From the NCBI GenBank assembly GCA_946183925.1, contig CAMHDS010000007.1, positions 1-60,279 of the forward strand: a stretch of DNA of 60,279 nt, in the 5' to 3' direction. Source of the DNA: an uncultured Fibrobacter sp. (GTDB taxonomy: Bacteria; Fibrobacterota; Fibrobacteria; Fibrobacterales; Fibrobacteraceae). Under the pieces are notes generated by a model. It was not told the origin of the DNA. It worked only from the letters and a program-made list of their open reading frames with translations, and ran no database searches. Of the stretch, positions 47,550-56,600 are shown piece after piece (the first letter of the stretch is position 1; each line of letters opens with the position of its first letter). The translations under genes were made by a program, and so were the position numbers.

Positions 47550-48401
47550 TTAGTACTGTCTACTTGCCCATCCCGTACTAAAGTCTAAATCAATGCATTT
47601 GCCTGCCGGCTTTTCTATAGTTTTCATTTCCTTGATGATTTCGGCTTCAAGGTTTACATTACCACAGTAAACAAACAAGAATGCATAGAGTTTTTCTTCT
47701 GTCGAATAGCTGCAGCCTTCCATTTCTACGATGGTGACCGTCATGGAATTTGCACTGACCGAAGTCAAGACGTTTGGCCTTCCGTCGCCTGCGACCACCA
47801 GTACATAGGCGCTATAATCTTCGGCACCGCTTGCGCTGCAGGTCCCGTCTGCCTTGAGTTCTTCGATTTTGTTCTGGATTGTTTTCATCCCTTCTATTTT
47901 CTCGTCGGGAAGCTTGTAGATTCCGGGCTTATCGAAGTCCAACGAGGAACTGTTGTTGTCGCCTTCGCTGGTTGAAGGAGCCGTATCGGTCTTGTTCCGG
48001 ACAACCGTTGCCGCGAGGACAGAATTGTCGTAATGGAGGTCCGGGATGCCGTACTGGACAATAAAGCTGTTGGGGTCTCTGCCCGAAACGGGAGTGGATG
48101 CACTCTGCCCGGGCTTGGAATCGCTTTCTCCGTAAGAACTGGTGGGTTCCTGGGAACTGCTGGAATACTGCGTACTGGAAGCCTCTGCTACAGAACTGGA
48201 GGACTTACCCGCATCGGTAGGAGTTTCGGAACAGGAGGAAACGCTTTCGGAACTGGATGAGAGCGTATCTTGACCTTCGGCCATTTCATTAGTTTCTTCG
48301 GCGGTGCCCGCAAGGTTGCTTGAGGAATCGGAGCAGCCGATGCTCAAGAAGGCCACAAGGAAAAACAGTGCGAATAAATACAAGAGGGAAGGCTTATTCA
48401 T
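47550..48401 (-). CDS. Ser-rich lipoprotein without Cys domain
   Basis: 283 aa, lipobox SIGC (Cys23), a long Ser/Thr linker (SSSSESVSS..., SSVAEASSTQYSSSSQEP), then a globular alpha/beta part (GIYKLPDEKIEGMKTIQNKI, DYSAYVLVVAGDGRPNVLTS). Its start overlaps the end of the TIGR02147 gene by 8 bp, so translation is coupled to the regulator. No family recognised. Confidence 0.7.
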   Translation of the reverse strand: MNKPSLLYLFALFFLVAFLSIGCSDSSSNLAGTAEETNEMAEGQDTLSSSSESVSSCSETPTDAGKSSSSVAEASSTQYSSSSQEPTSSYGESDSKPGQSASTPVSGRDPNSFIVQYGIPDLHYDNSVLAATVVRNKTDTAPSTSEGDNNSSSLDFDKPGIYKLPDEKIEGMKTIQNKIEELKADGTCSASGAEDYSAYVLVVAGDGRPNVLTSVSANSMTVTIVEMEGCSYSTEEKLYAFLFVYCGNVNLEAEIIKEMKTIEKPAGKCIDLDFSTGWASRQY

Positions 48402-49224
48402 TTTCGCACTCCTTCACGTTTTTGGTCAAGGGGAAGAGCTGGAGGTTCAGGCGGTACACCTGGTCGATGTTTTTGTCGTCTGCGGCGATGGCGATAATTT
48501 GGCGGCGGCATTCGTCCAGCACCTTCACGATGCGTTCGTAACTTTCCCGGGACACTCCCATGGTCACTCCGCTGAAGTTGCGCTGTTCAACTGGCAGATC
48601 CAACGCAGGGGTGGCAAGCTTGGACATCTGGCGGTGCATTCCCCTGAGTGCAAGCCGCGTGGCGTCTGGCGTCCCTGTGATGGATGTTTCTGCCTGCACG
48701 AAAGCGCTGTCCCCTGCCTTCTTCAGGAGACCCGCTTTGGTGAGAAAGTTCAGGCTCTGCTGGACTTCTGCCGCGGTCATTTCGGGATAGCATTTCTTGG
48801 CGATTTCGCCCGGAGTGGCTCCCGGCATCAGCGGGGCAAGTTCACGTACAACGGGGTTCTGCCAGGAATCGTAAAACTCGAACAGGTCGCCTTCTAGCAC
48901 GCGGACCTTGTGGACCTTGGCAATGGCGAGCATGTTTTCGTAGGCGGCCTTCTTTTTTTCTTCGGTGGCGGCCTGGCCGAATTCCACCATGGCGCGGAAA
49001 TATTCCATCTCGAAACCCACGAGGCCCATGGCGGCTCCCGTGCGTTCTACGCCGATACGGGAGAGCTTGCTCTTGCCGTCGCAGACTACCTTCATGTAAG
49101 AAGACGAGGAGAATCCCGCTATTTTGGAGAACTCGCGCCACGAAAAAACGGAACGGCGCTTACGTTCCTCGTAGTAGTCCAGCATGTACTGGCGGAAATC
49201 GGAATATTCGACTATCGGTTTCAT
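48394..49224 (-). CDS. TIGR02147-family regulator
   Basis: 276-aa protein of a family concentrated in Fibrobacter and Bdellovibrio. Starts MKPIVEYSDFRQYMLDYYEE and has the family core FSWREFSKIAGFSSSSYMKVVCDGKSKLS (DNA-binding-like helix-turn-helix) and a C-terminal domain ending ADDKNIDQVYRLNLQLFPLT. It is the first gene of a four-gene unit with three lipoproteins, so it probably controls their expression. Mechanism is not known for the family; call by family similarity from memory. Confidence 0.85.
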   Translation of the reverse strand: MKPIVEYSDFRQYMLDYYEERKRRSVFSWREFSKIAGFSSSSYMKVVCDGKSKLSRIGVERTGAAMGLVGFEMEYFRAMVEFGQAATEEKKKAAYENMLAIAKVHKVRVLEGDLFEFYDSWQNPVVRELAPLMPGATPGEIAKKCYPEMTAAEVQQSLNFLTKAGLLKKAGDSAFVQAETSITGTPDATRLALRGMHRQMSKLATPALDLPVEQRNFSGVTMGVSRESYERIVKVLDECRRQIIAIAADDKNIDQVYRLNLQLFPLTKNVKECENE

Positions 49225-49412
49225 CGTTCATAAATATACGACTGTTTTTCCGAAAAGTCAATAGTCTATGAAACAAAAGTGTTTATTTTGAATAAAAATA
49301 CTAAAAATTTACATAATTTTCTAAAATATTTTCGTATATAGAACACTTTGTTTCATATACTGTTGCATAAAGAAGGAGCGATGAAGTATTTGCTAAGTAC
49401 GGAGATGATAGG

Positions 49413-49437
49413 GGATCCCCGCCTTCGCGGGGATGAC
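49413..49437. repeat. REP-like palindrome (GGATCCCCGC...GCGGGGATGAC)
   Basis: GGATCCCCGCCTTCGCGGGG with ATGAC; a second GCGGGGATGAC lies at about 49448-49458. Same lead-in as the other GTCAT/ATGAC palindromes. Confidence 0.6.
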
Positions 49438-49479
49438 AAAGAATGGTCGCGGGGATGACGAAAAGGAATATGGAAGGGG

Positions 49480-49591
49480 GTTTTAGGGGGCGATGCCCCC
49501 TAGGGGAGGGGGTGATGGATGGTTCGACAGGCTCACCAACCTTGTTTCGCACAATGCCTGGCGAAACAGCAATCAGGGGGAGGCTTCCCCC
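49480..49591. repeat. GC-rich hairpin repeat element, copy C
   Basis: GGGGGCGATGCCCCC hairpin, GGTTCGACAGGCTCACCAACC hairpin, then GGGGGAGGCTTCCCCC (49576-49591) followed by ACCAAG as in copy B. The front differs from copies A/B/D but the tail is the same. It fills the gap before the Fe-alcohol dehydrogenase. Confidence 0.65.
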
Positions 49592-49657
49592 ACCAAGGTA
49601 AAACAAAAAAAGAATCGCAGCGTTTGCCGCGGTTCTTTGAGGTTTCATTGGAGACTC

Positions 49658-50818
49658 TTACAGCGCAATTTTCAAGATGTCCTTGATGGCGGCAGCGTCT
49701 AGCGGCACGTAGTGGCCGACCTTGCCGTTGCGTGTAGCGCGGGCGGCCATGGCGTCAAAGTCCTTGTCACCAATCTTCAATTCGGCAAGCGTTGTCGCAA
49801 GGCCAAGCTTCTTGAAGAAAGCCGCAAGCTTTTCGGACAGAATGTAGGCCCGTTCTGTTTCGCTGTAGTTGAACGAGTCTACGCCAAAGACTCTGCTGGC
49901 AAGGAGTGCAAGACGCCAGGGCTTCTGCACCGCCATGTACTTTGTCCAGGCCACAGTCACCACAGCCATGCCTTCTCCATGGGTGATGTTGTACTGAGCC
50001 GAAAGTTCATGTTCAATTCGGTGCGAACCCCAGTCCGCCCGGCGACCTGCATCCAGGAAGCCTCCGTGGGCCACACTGGCGAGCCACTGGATTTCTCCGC
50101 GGGCGTTGACGTCTTTCTGGTTGGCGATGAGCTTGTCCGCATTCACGAGCAGGGCGCGGATGGCGCCTTCAATCAGGTAGTCCGTGGTGTCGGAAAATTT
50201 CTCGTCGGAGAAATAACGCTCCAGCAGGTGCGAAAGCACGTCTGCGATGCCCACGAAGGTCTGGTACGCCGGCAGGCCTACTGTGTATTTCGGATTCATG
50301 ATGGCGAACTTCGGGATGATGCGGTCGTCTTCGAAGCCCAACTTCCACTGTCCGCTAGAAAGGATGGCCGCGTTGGATGTTTCGGAACCGCTGGATGCCG
50401 TCGTGGCGATGACGCCTATCGGCAATACCTTTTCCGGTGAAATCCCCCTCTCAAAGAAATCCCACACGTCCCCTTCGTAAGGTATTCCGAGCGCCACCGC
50501 CTTTGCGGTATCTATGGAACTTCCGCCGCCTACGGCCAGAACGAAGTCCACCTGGTTTTGTTTGCCTTGCTTTACCAGTTCGCGTACCAAATCGATGGAC
50601 GGGTTCGGCACCACGTTCCCGTTTTCGGAAAAACGAATGCCCAGTTCGGCGACGGCGTCCTTGATGACATCGTAAATGCCGAGAGCCTTGATAAAGTCGC
50701 CGCTGTAAACGAGCTGGAGCGACTTCACGCCGTATGCGGTCAAAAGCGATTTCAGTTTCTGTTCGCTGTGTTCGCCGAAAATGATTTTTGCAGGGTTGTA
50801 GTATTCAAAATCAATCAT
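49658..50818 (-). CDS. Iron-containing alcohol dehydrogenase
   Basis: 386 aa from the ATG at 50818 (preceded by GGAGAAT); the frame continues 9 codons further without a start signal. Conserved elements: FVLAVGGGSSIDTAKAVALG (nucleotide binding), IADVLSHLLERY, HRIEHELSAQYN and THGEGMAVVTVAW (metal ligands). Clear paralog of the gene at 16173, with the same length and motif spacing. Probably a fermentation-related aldehyde reductase; substrate unknown. Confidence 0.92.
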   Translation of the reverse strand: MIDFEYYNPAKIIFGEHSEQKLKSLLTAYGVKSLQLVYSGDFIKALGIYDVIKDAVAELGIRFSENGNVVPNPSIDLVRELVKQGKQNQVDFVLAVGGGSSIDTAKAVALGIPYEGDVWDFFERGISPEKVLPIGVIATTASSGSETSNAAILSSGQWKLGFEDDRIIPKFAIMNPKYTVGLPAYQTFVGIADVLSHLLERYFSDEKFSDTTDYLIEGAIRALLVNADKLIANQKDVNARGEIQWLASVAHGGFLDAGRRADWGSHRIEHELSAQYNITHGEGMAVVTVAWTKYMAVQKPWRLALLASRVFGVDSFNYSETERAYILSEKLAAFFKKLGLATTLAELKIGDKDFDAMAARATRNGKVGHYVPLDAAAIKDILKIAL

Positions 50819-50839
50819 TGTATTCTCCGTACAAAAAAA

Positions 50840-50895
50840 TGTCATCCTGAGCGGACCCTGGAGCGCAAAGCGCGATAGGGCAGTCGAAGGATCCA
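50840..50895. repeat. Intergenic palindrome of the GTCATCCTGAGCG type
   Basis: GTCATCCTGAGCG, internal GCGC/GCGC stem, then GTCGAAGGATC. This motif recurs in many bacterial genomes as a dispersed element. Confidence 0.55.
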
Positions 50896-50981
50896 GACCC
50901 GCGTTTATTTCCTAATGATGAAAATTACCGCTGGACTGGATGCTTCCTGGCCTACGCCCGTCAGCATGACGTTACTCAAAA

Positions 50982-51009
50982 CTGACCTCTCATAACTCAC
51001 GACTCATTT
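50982..51009. repeat. Heptamer repeat array (4 units)
   Basis: CTGACCT, CTCATAA, CTCACGA, CTCATTT, overlapping the metY stop codon. Confidence 0.7.
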
Positions 51010-52291
51010 AGATTGCCGCGAAGCCGTTTTCCAGGTCGGCGATGATGTCTTCGTAGTGTTCCGTACCGATAGACACGCGGATGGTTGCCGGAGTGATTTC
51101 GGCTGCGGCCAGTTCCTCCGGAGTGAGCTCCGAATGCGTGGTGGTGTAGGGGTGGATCACGAGGCTCTTCACGTCGGCAACGTTTGCAAGCAGGCTGAAG
51201 ATCTTCAGGCTATCGATGAACTTGAAGGCTTCGGCCTGGCCGCCCTTGATGTCGAAGGTGAAAATGGACCCGCCTCCGTTGGGGAAATACTTCTGGTAAA
51301 GTTCGTGGTCCGGATGGTTCGGCAGGCTCGGGTGGCTCACGCGGGTAACCTTCGGGTGTTTCACCAGGTACTCAATCACCTTCTTGGTGTTTTCTACATG
51401 GCGGTCCAGGCGGAGCGATAGGGTTTCTACGCCCTGCAGCAGCAGGAATGCGTTGAACGGAGAAATGGCAGCGCCTTCGTCACGCAAGAGAATAGTGCGG
51501 ATGTAGATGGCATAGGCTGCAGCGCCGGTGGCAACGAAAGGAATGCCGTAGCTCGGGTTCTTTTCGGTAAACTGCGGGAACTTGCCGCTGGCCGCCCAGT
51601 CGAACTTGCCGCTGTCCACGATGATGCCGCCGAGGGTCGTTCCATGGCCGCCGATAAACTTGGTGGCAGAATGCACCACCACGTCGGCGCCGTGTTCGAT
51701 GGGGCGGATCAGGTAGGGCGTACCGAAGGTGTTGTCGATGACCAGCGGAATCTTGTTCTTGTGGGCAATCTGGGCAATGGCGTCGATATCCGGGATGTCG
51801 GAATGGGGATTGCCGAGAGTCTCGATAAAGATGAGTTTCGTGTTTTCCTTGACGGCGGACTCGACGCTCTTGAGATCGTGGGTATCCACAAATGTGGTCT
51901 CGATACCGAAAGTACGGAGCGTATGCTGCAGCAGGTTGAAAGTACCGCCGTAAACCGTGCGCTGGGCCACCACATGGTCTCCCTTGCGGGCAAGTGCCGT
52001 AATGGCATAGGTAATGGCTGCGGCGCCGGAAGCCACGGCGAGAGCGGCAACGCCACCTTCGAGCGCGGCAACACGTTCTTCGAGTACGCCCTGGGTGCTG
52101 TTGGTGATGCGTCCATAGACGTTACCGCCTGCCTTCAGTACAAAACGGTCTGCAGCGTCTTGGGAGTTGTGGAAAACGTAGGAGGTGGTCTGGTAAATAG
52201 GCACTGCGCGGGAATCGGTTGCGGGGTCTGCGTGTTCCTGGCCAACGTGGAGCTGAAGAGTTTCAAAATGGAGCTTGTTCTGTGTTGTCAT
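51008..52291 (-). CDS. metY: O-acetylhomoserine sulfhydrylase, second copy
   Basis: 427-aa PLP enzyme, the better MetY match of the two. [30 protein letters not shown] and [22 protein letters not shown] at the N-terminus; Schiff-base Lys211 in [12 protein letters not shown]; MetY-specific insert [20 protein letters not shown]; and [16 protein letters not shown] near the end. It makes homocysteine from O-acetylhomoserine. Unlike the copy at 1722 it has a 240-nt structured leader with a 15-codon leader peptide (52424-52471), so its expression is probably regulated by a sulfur or amino-acid signal. Shine-Dalgarno AAAGGAA precedes the ATG. Confidence 0.92.
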   Translation of the reverse strand: MTTQNKLHFETLQLHVGQEHADPATDSRAVPIYQTTSYVFHNSQDAADRFVLKAGGNVYGRITNSTQGVLEERVAALEGGVAALAVASGAAAITYAITALARKGDHVVAQRTVYGGTFNLLQHTLRTFGIETTFVDTHDLKSVESAVKENTKLIFIETLGNPHSDIPDIDAIAQIAHKNKIPLVIDNTFGTPYLIRPIEHGADVVVHSATKFIGGHGTTLGGIIVDSGKFDWAASGKFPQFTEKNPSYGIPFVATGAAAYAIYIRTILLRDEGAAISPFNAFLLLQGVETLSLRLDRHVENTKKVIEYLVKHPKVTRVSHPSLPNHPDHELYQKYFPNGGGSIFTFDIKGGQAEAFKFIDSLKIFSLLANVADVKSLVIHPYTTTHSELTPEELAAAEITPATIRVSIGTEHYEDIIADLENGFAAI

Positions 52292-52308
52292 GGTAAAAAT
52301 TCCTTTTA

Positions 52309-52342
52309 GGTTGCAGCGGGCAACCGGGTCCCATGAGGACCC
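52309..52342 (-). promoter_or_regulatory. Abutting hairpins in the metY leader
   Basis: GGTTGC/GCAACC (52309-52325) and GGGTCC/GGACCC (52326-52342) are immediately adjacent perfect 6-bp stems, about 15 nt before the Shine-Dalgarno. Adjacent coaxial stems near the ribosome site suit a switch of translation or transcription. A third stem (TAACC.AAGCC/GGCTT.GGTTA) spans 52389-52426. I cannot match the set to a named riboswitch. Confidence 0.55.
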
Positions 52343-52423
52343 TTCGCTCGCTAATTTTTTTTTGAAATATCCTTAGGCTTGTTTTTTCTAACCTGCAAAG
52401 CCTCAAGGACAAAAGGCTTCCGG

Positions 52424-52471
52424 TTAGTTCGTTTTCAGAATGCCTCTCGGCATTCGACATTCAGTACTCAT
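52424..52471 (-). CDS. Leader peptide upstream of metY (15 aa)
   Basis: ATG with AAGGAG eight bases upstream opens MSTECRMPRGILKTN and a stop. The mRNA hairpin GAATGCC-GAGA-GGCATTC (52438-52455, GNRA loop) lies within it. Two Met and one Cys codon make a ribosome-stalling attenuator sensitive to Met/Cys or their tRNAs plausible. This is inference from layout. Confidence 0.5.
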   Translation of the reverse strand: MSTECRMPRGILKTN

Positions 52472-52538
52472 AGGCGCTCCTTCGAATGCATTGGGAATCA
52501 CAAACCATTTTGTTATCCCTATCAATCTTATAGGAAAT

Positions 52539-52567
52539 AAAATAGAATAAGAATTTCGCTCCGTCAA
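52539..52567 (-). promoter_or_regulatory. sigma70 promoter of the metY leader transcript
   Basis: TTGACG (52562-52567), exactly 17 bp, TATTTT (52539-52544), minus strand. Gives a leader of about 240 nt that contains the leader peptide and hairpins. Confidence 0.75.
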
Positions 52568-52675
52568 GGCATAAATGCATACTATTTAACTATGGGTGGT
52601 GATAGGATTTTGTTATAACAAAATCAACACGCCCATCCCCTTGACATACAAAACCAGTAAGTATAGATTTAGGCC

Positions 52676-53518
52676 ATGACCTACTACTTCATCAGCGATT
52701 TGCATGTTGATTTCTATGCGCTAATGACCCGCACAGTGAGCGTACTGCGCAAGCATTTCGAAGTTTTCTTTGAGCAGAATTTCTTGCCTGCGGACGCCTG
52801 CTGCATTGCGGGTGACATCGCAAATAATTACTTCACCTACGTGGAATTTCTGAAGTTCATTGCCGAAAAATACGGTGCGGTTTATGTGTGCCTCGGAAAC
52901 CACGACATCATCACCGAATATCTGGGGCGCTTTGGAGCGGACAAGGAATTTGCTACATCCGAAAGCAAAATAAAGTACTTCCTTGCCGAAGCAGAAAAAA
53001 TCCAGAACGTTCAGTTACTTGAGAACCGCATCGCAGATGGTATCGCAGGTTGTATGGGTATGTGCGATTTCAAGTACAAGCACACACCCTCTGCTTCTGA
53101 AACAAATAACAAAATTCTGTGGGCAACAAGGTGGTTTGACGGAATCCATTGGAACTACATGCAGAACAACACCGGCAAACTCTGGCGCCACTATGATAGC
53201 GTATTCCGCAAACTTACCGCGCACCATCCTAAAATTATGATGTCGCACTTTCTGCCACTGGAATTCGATATGGCAGAACGGTACCGACAAGACCCATACT
53301 CAAACTTTTTCTACTTCCACGGAGCAAAATACCTCGAAAAGATGGACAACGGAAGCATCTGGCAGGCAGGACATACGCACACCGCCATCAAGCGAGAATA
53401 CACAGATAAACTAGGCAAAAAGCACCTGCTGCTGTGCAATCCCGTGGGCTACCCAGACGAGAACCCCTTCGCAGAATACGGGCTAAAACGGGAAGATTTC
53501 TTGGTGGAAGTGGAGTGA
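52676..53518 (+). CDS. Metallophosphoesterase
   Basis: Calcineurin-like phosphoesterase of 280 aa with the full metal-ligand set: YFISDLHVDF (D-x-H), CIAGDIANNY (GD), VCLGNHDIIT (GNHD), MMSHFLPLEF (H), and QAGHTHTAIK (GHTH). No signal peptide, so cytosolic. It could act on a nucleotide, nucleic acid or phosphoprotein; the substrate is not known. It starts about 135 bp before the exonuclease-RecQ-UvrD gene on the same strand and may belong to the same functional unit. Confidence 0.85.
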   Translation: MTYYFISDLHVDFYALMTRTVSVLRKHFEVFFEQNFLPADACCIAGDIANNYFTYVEFLKFIAEKYGAVYVCLGNHDIITEYLGRFGADKEFATSESKIKYFLAEAEKIQNVQLLENRIADGIAGCMGMCDFKYKHTPSASETNNKILWATRWFDGIHWNYMQNNTGKLWRHYDSVFRKLTAHHPKIMMSHFLPLEFDMAERYRQDPYSNFFYFHGAKYLEKMDNGSIWQAGHTHTAIKREYTDKLGKKHLLLCNPVGYPDENPFAEYGLKREDFLVEVE

Positions 53519-53653
53519 AAAAAGGATTTTTTTTTGCTTAAAATCAAAACGGGACAAAATATCAAAATTCATCCTCCCCAAAAAACATCTTTTTCGGCAA
53601 ATTTGCACATTTTTTATGATTTTATCACCTAAATTCATTTATATTTCAGGTGG

Positions 53654-56600
53654 ATGCCCGATTTTAGCAAGTTCTTATTTTTTGATTTGGAATATAATCC
53701 CGAAACACAGAAAGTTCGGGAATATGGTTTCATATTGGGTGAAGAATGTGTTCGCGATAAGAATCCCGCCAAATTAGAATCGGCTGCTTTAAAAGCAAAG
53801 TTTATTGTTGGGCACAATGTACTGCGACATGATGCCCCGATACTCCGGCAGTATTTCTCTATTGATTTTCCGAATGTCAAGGTTCTTGATACTTTGATGC
53901 TGTCGTCATTGCTATTTCCACGCAAGCCGTATCACAAATTGCGCAAGGAATATCTACACAATGAAGATGATCCATCGGACCCATTGGAAGATGCAAGACT
54001 CTGCAAAAAATTGCTAGAAGACTGCATCGAAAAATGGAAAAGTTATCCATGGCAACTCCAATATCTGCTTTTCCAATTTTTAAAGAACGAACCTGGATTT
54101 GCTCCTTTTTTTGAACTGGTCGATGTCCCTAGCACGCTAAAGCTACGCCATAAAATAGCGGAAATACAGCGCTGGTTCACTTCTAATTACGAAAAAACAA
54201 TTTGCTTGCGTCAAGATTTTCAAAATGAATGGAAGGCATACCGTGCAGAATGGTGTTTTCTGCTGACATTATTCCATGAAGAAGGCCCTAGCGATTATGT
54301 ACCTTACTGGGTACGCTACCAATACCCCCATCTTGAAAACATTCTGCATCGTAGGCGTCTTGTTCCTTGCGGAGACTCCCAATGTCCATACTGTTCCGAA
54401 CAATTGAGCTCAACGAAGCAGTTGAAAAAATGGTTTGGCTTCGATAGTTTTCGCTCTTTTAACGGGGAAAAGATTCCTCTTCAACAACAGGTTGTTGAAT
54501 CGGCTATGCGAGGGCAATCCCTATTGGCAGTCTTTCCGACGGGTGGTGGAAAATCAATGACCTTCCAGTTGCCAGCCTTAATTGCAGGGACCCAAGTTGG
54601 CGCATTGACTGCCGTGATATCCCCGATTGTCGCCTTGATGAAGGACCAGGTCGACGTTTTGGAAAAACGAAGGCAAATAGGAGATGCAGCATATATAAAC
54701 TCCTTGCTTTCTCCCGCAGAACGAAAAGACGTTATTGAGAAAGTCCGCAATGGTGAAAAGAACATCCTCTACATTTCCCCAGAATCGCTGCGTTCAAATA
54801 CGACATTCAATTTGCTGAAGCATCGTCGAGTGGAGCGAATCGTTGTAGATGAAGCGCACTGCTTTAGTGGTTGGGGACACGATTTTAGAGTCGATTATCT
54901 TTATTTGGCAGACTTTTTGAAAGACTTGCAAAGAGAAAAGAATCTAGAATCTCCGATTTCGGTGAGTTGTTTTACGGCAACCGCAAAGCAATCCGTTGTT
55001 GATGACATCTGTGGTTATTTCAAGGAACGCTTAAATCTTGAATTGGTAAAATTCATTAGCCCAGCAAAACGTACAAACCTGACGTATAAGGTTATTGAAT
55101 CTTCGGAGTCCCCCAACGAACGGCGCAAACAGTTAGTAAATGTTCTTCGCGAATATAGCGGTCCAAAAATCATATATGCATCCAAGGTGAAGACGACGGA
55201 ATCTTTAGCCGAGGAATTGTACAATCGAGGCTTCGCCAGCGCCTGCTATAACGGCAAAATGGAGTCCGAAAAGAAAATGACCATTCAGGACCAATTTCAG
55301 AATGGCGAAGTGGATACCATGGTGGCGACAACGGCTTTCGGAATGGGCGTTGACAAGGACAACGTGGAACTGGTCGCTCATTACGAGATTTCAAGTACGC
55401 TAGAAAATTATGTGCAGGAAGCAGGTCGTGCGGGTCGTGACCCCAAATTACAAGCTAGCTGTGTTGCGCTTTTCAATCCTAAAGATCTTGACACGAACTT
55501 TCAAATTCTCCAGCAATCCAAGCTTTCTGCACAAGAAATTTCAGCCGTCTGGAAGGTTTTGAAAAAAACGGCTGGCAACCAGAATCGCATTATCATGTCG
55601 GCTCTTGAAATTGCCGATTTGTGCGGATGGACCGAAAAAGAAACTGACGCCAGTGTCAATACGACAAAAGTCAAACTCGCCATACTTGTTTTGGAAGAGC
55701 AAGGATTCCTGAAGCGCAAACGAAATAGAACTCAGATGTATGGTTCATCTATTTCGGTTGATTCCGCAGAAGAAGCCCGAGAAAGAATCGGTTCAGACAA
55801 GATTGAAACCGCCAATTCTGTAGAAAATATTGCATACCGCATAATACATCATATCATCAGCAAACGATGGACCCGTTCTCCGGAATGCGCTCTTGACGAA
55901 CTTACTGTAAATTTGGGCCTGACGCGCGAACAGGCAAATGATGGATTGCGGCTATTGAGAACGCTCAATCTTTTGAACGAAGAGGATGACTGGAGCGCGC
56001 GATTGCAGAGAAAGGGCAACGATACTCCACGTTCACTCCTAAAAGCAGCATCCGAATTACAGGAAGAACTGCTGAAAGCATGCGAAGGCAAGGGTGTTAA
56101 TGACCGCTTTGTCATAGACATGACCAAACTCAATTCCCGGTTAAACCAAAGAGATGACTCTATCGGTGCTTCTACATCTAGACGGAATCTTTTCATTTTC
56201 CGTGGCATTTTGCGTTATTGGGCCCACGAAAGTGTCGCTGAAATCCATTTGGTAGAAGCGGGGCATCAGGTTTATCAGATAGAATTTCTTGTTCCTCCTG
56301 AAAGTGTCAAGGAAAACCTCAAGAAGCAATGGCAGATATTTGACAAGGTTATCGACGCTTTAACCGACATGCAAAAAGAGCAGTCGCATAAAAACGGAAA
56401 CATTGTCTGGTTTTCCTTAAACAGCTTGATGAGAAAAATGTACGGTGAAAAAGCCGTTAGCCGTATAGAAATGCAGAAGCAGTTGGAATACGCACTTCTC
56501 TTTTTGCATTTAGTTGGTTCCATTACATTGGATCATGGTCTTGTTGTTTTCTATACAGGGCTTGTTTTGGAGTTGAATCCAGAAGCAAAACAACGTAGTT

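Noticed and set aside
52263..52460. 65-residue minus-strand frame in the metY leader
   Set aside because: Overlaps the metY start in another frame and lacks a ribosome site; the 15-codon ORF at 52424-52471 is better supported.
52300..52500. SAM riboswitch upstream of metY
   Set aside because: The expected SAM-I core (GAGGGACUGGCCC-type and GCAACC at fixed spacing) is not present; GCAACC occurs only as an arm of a local 6-bp stem.
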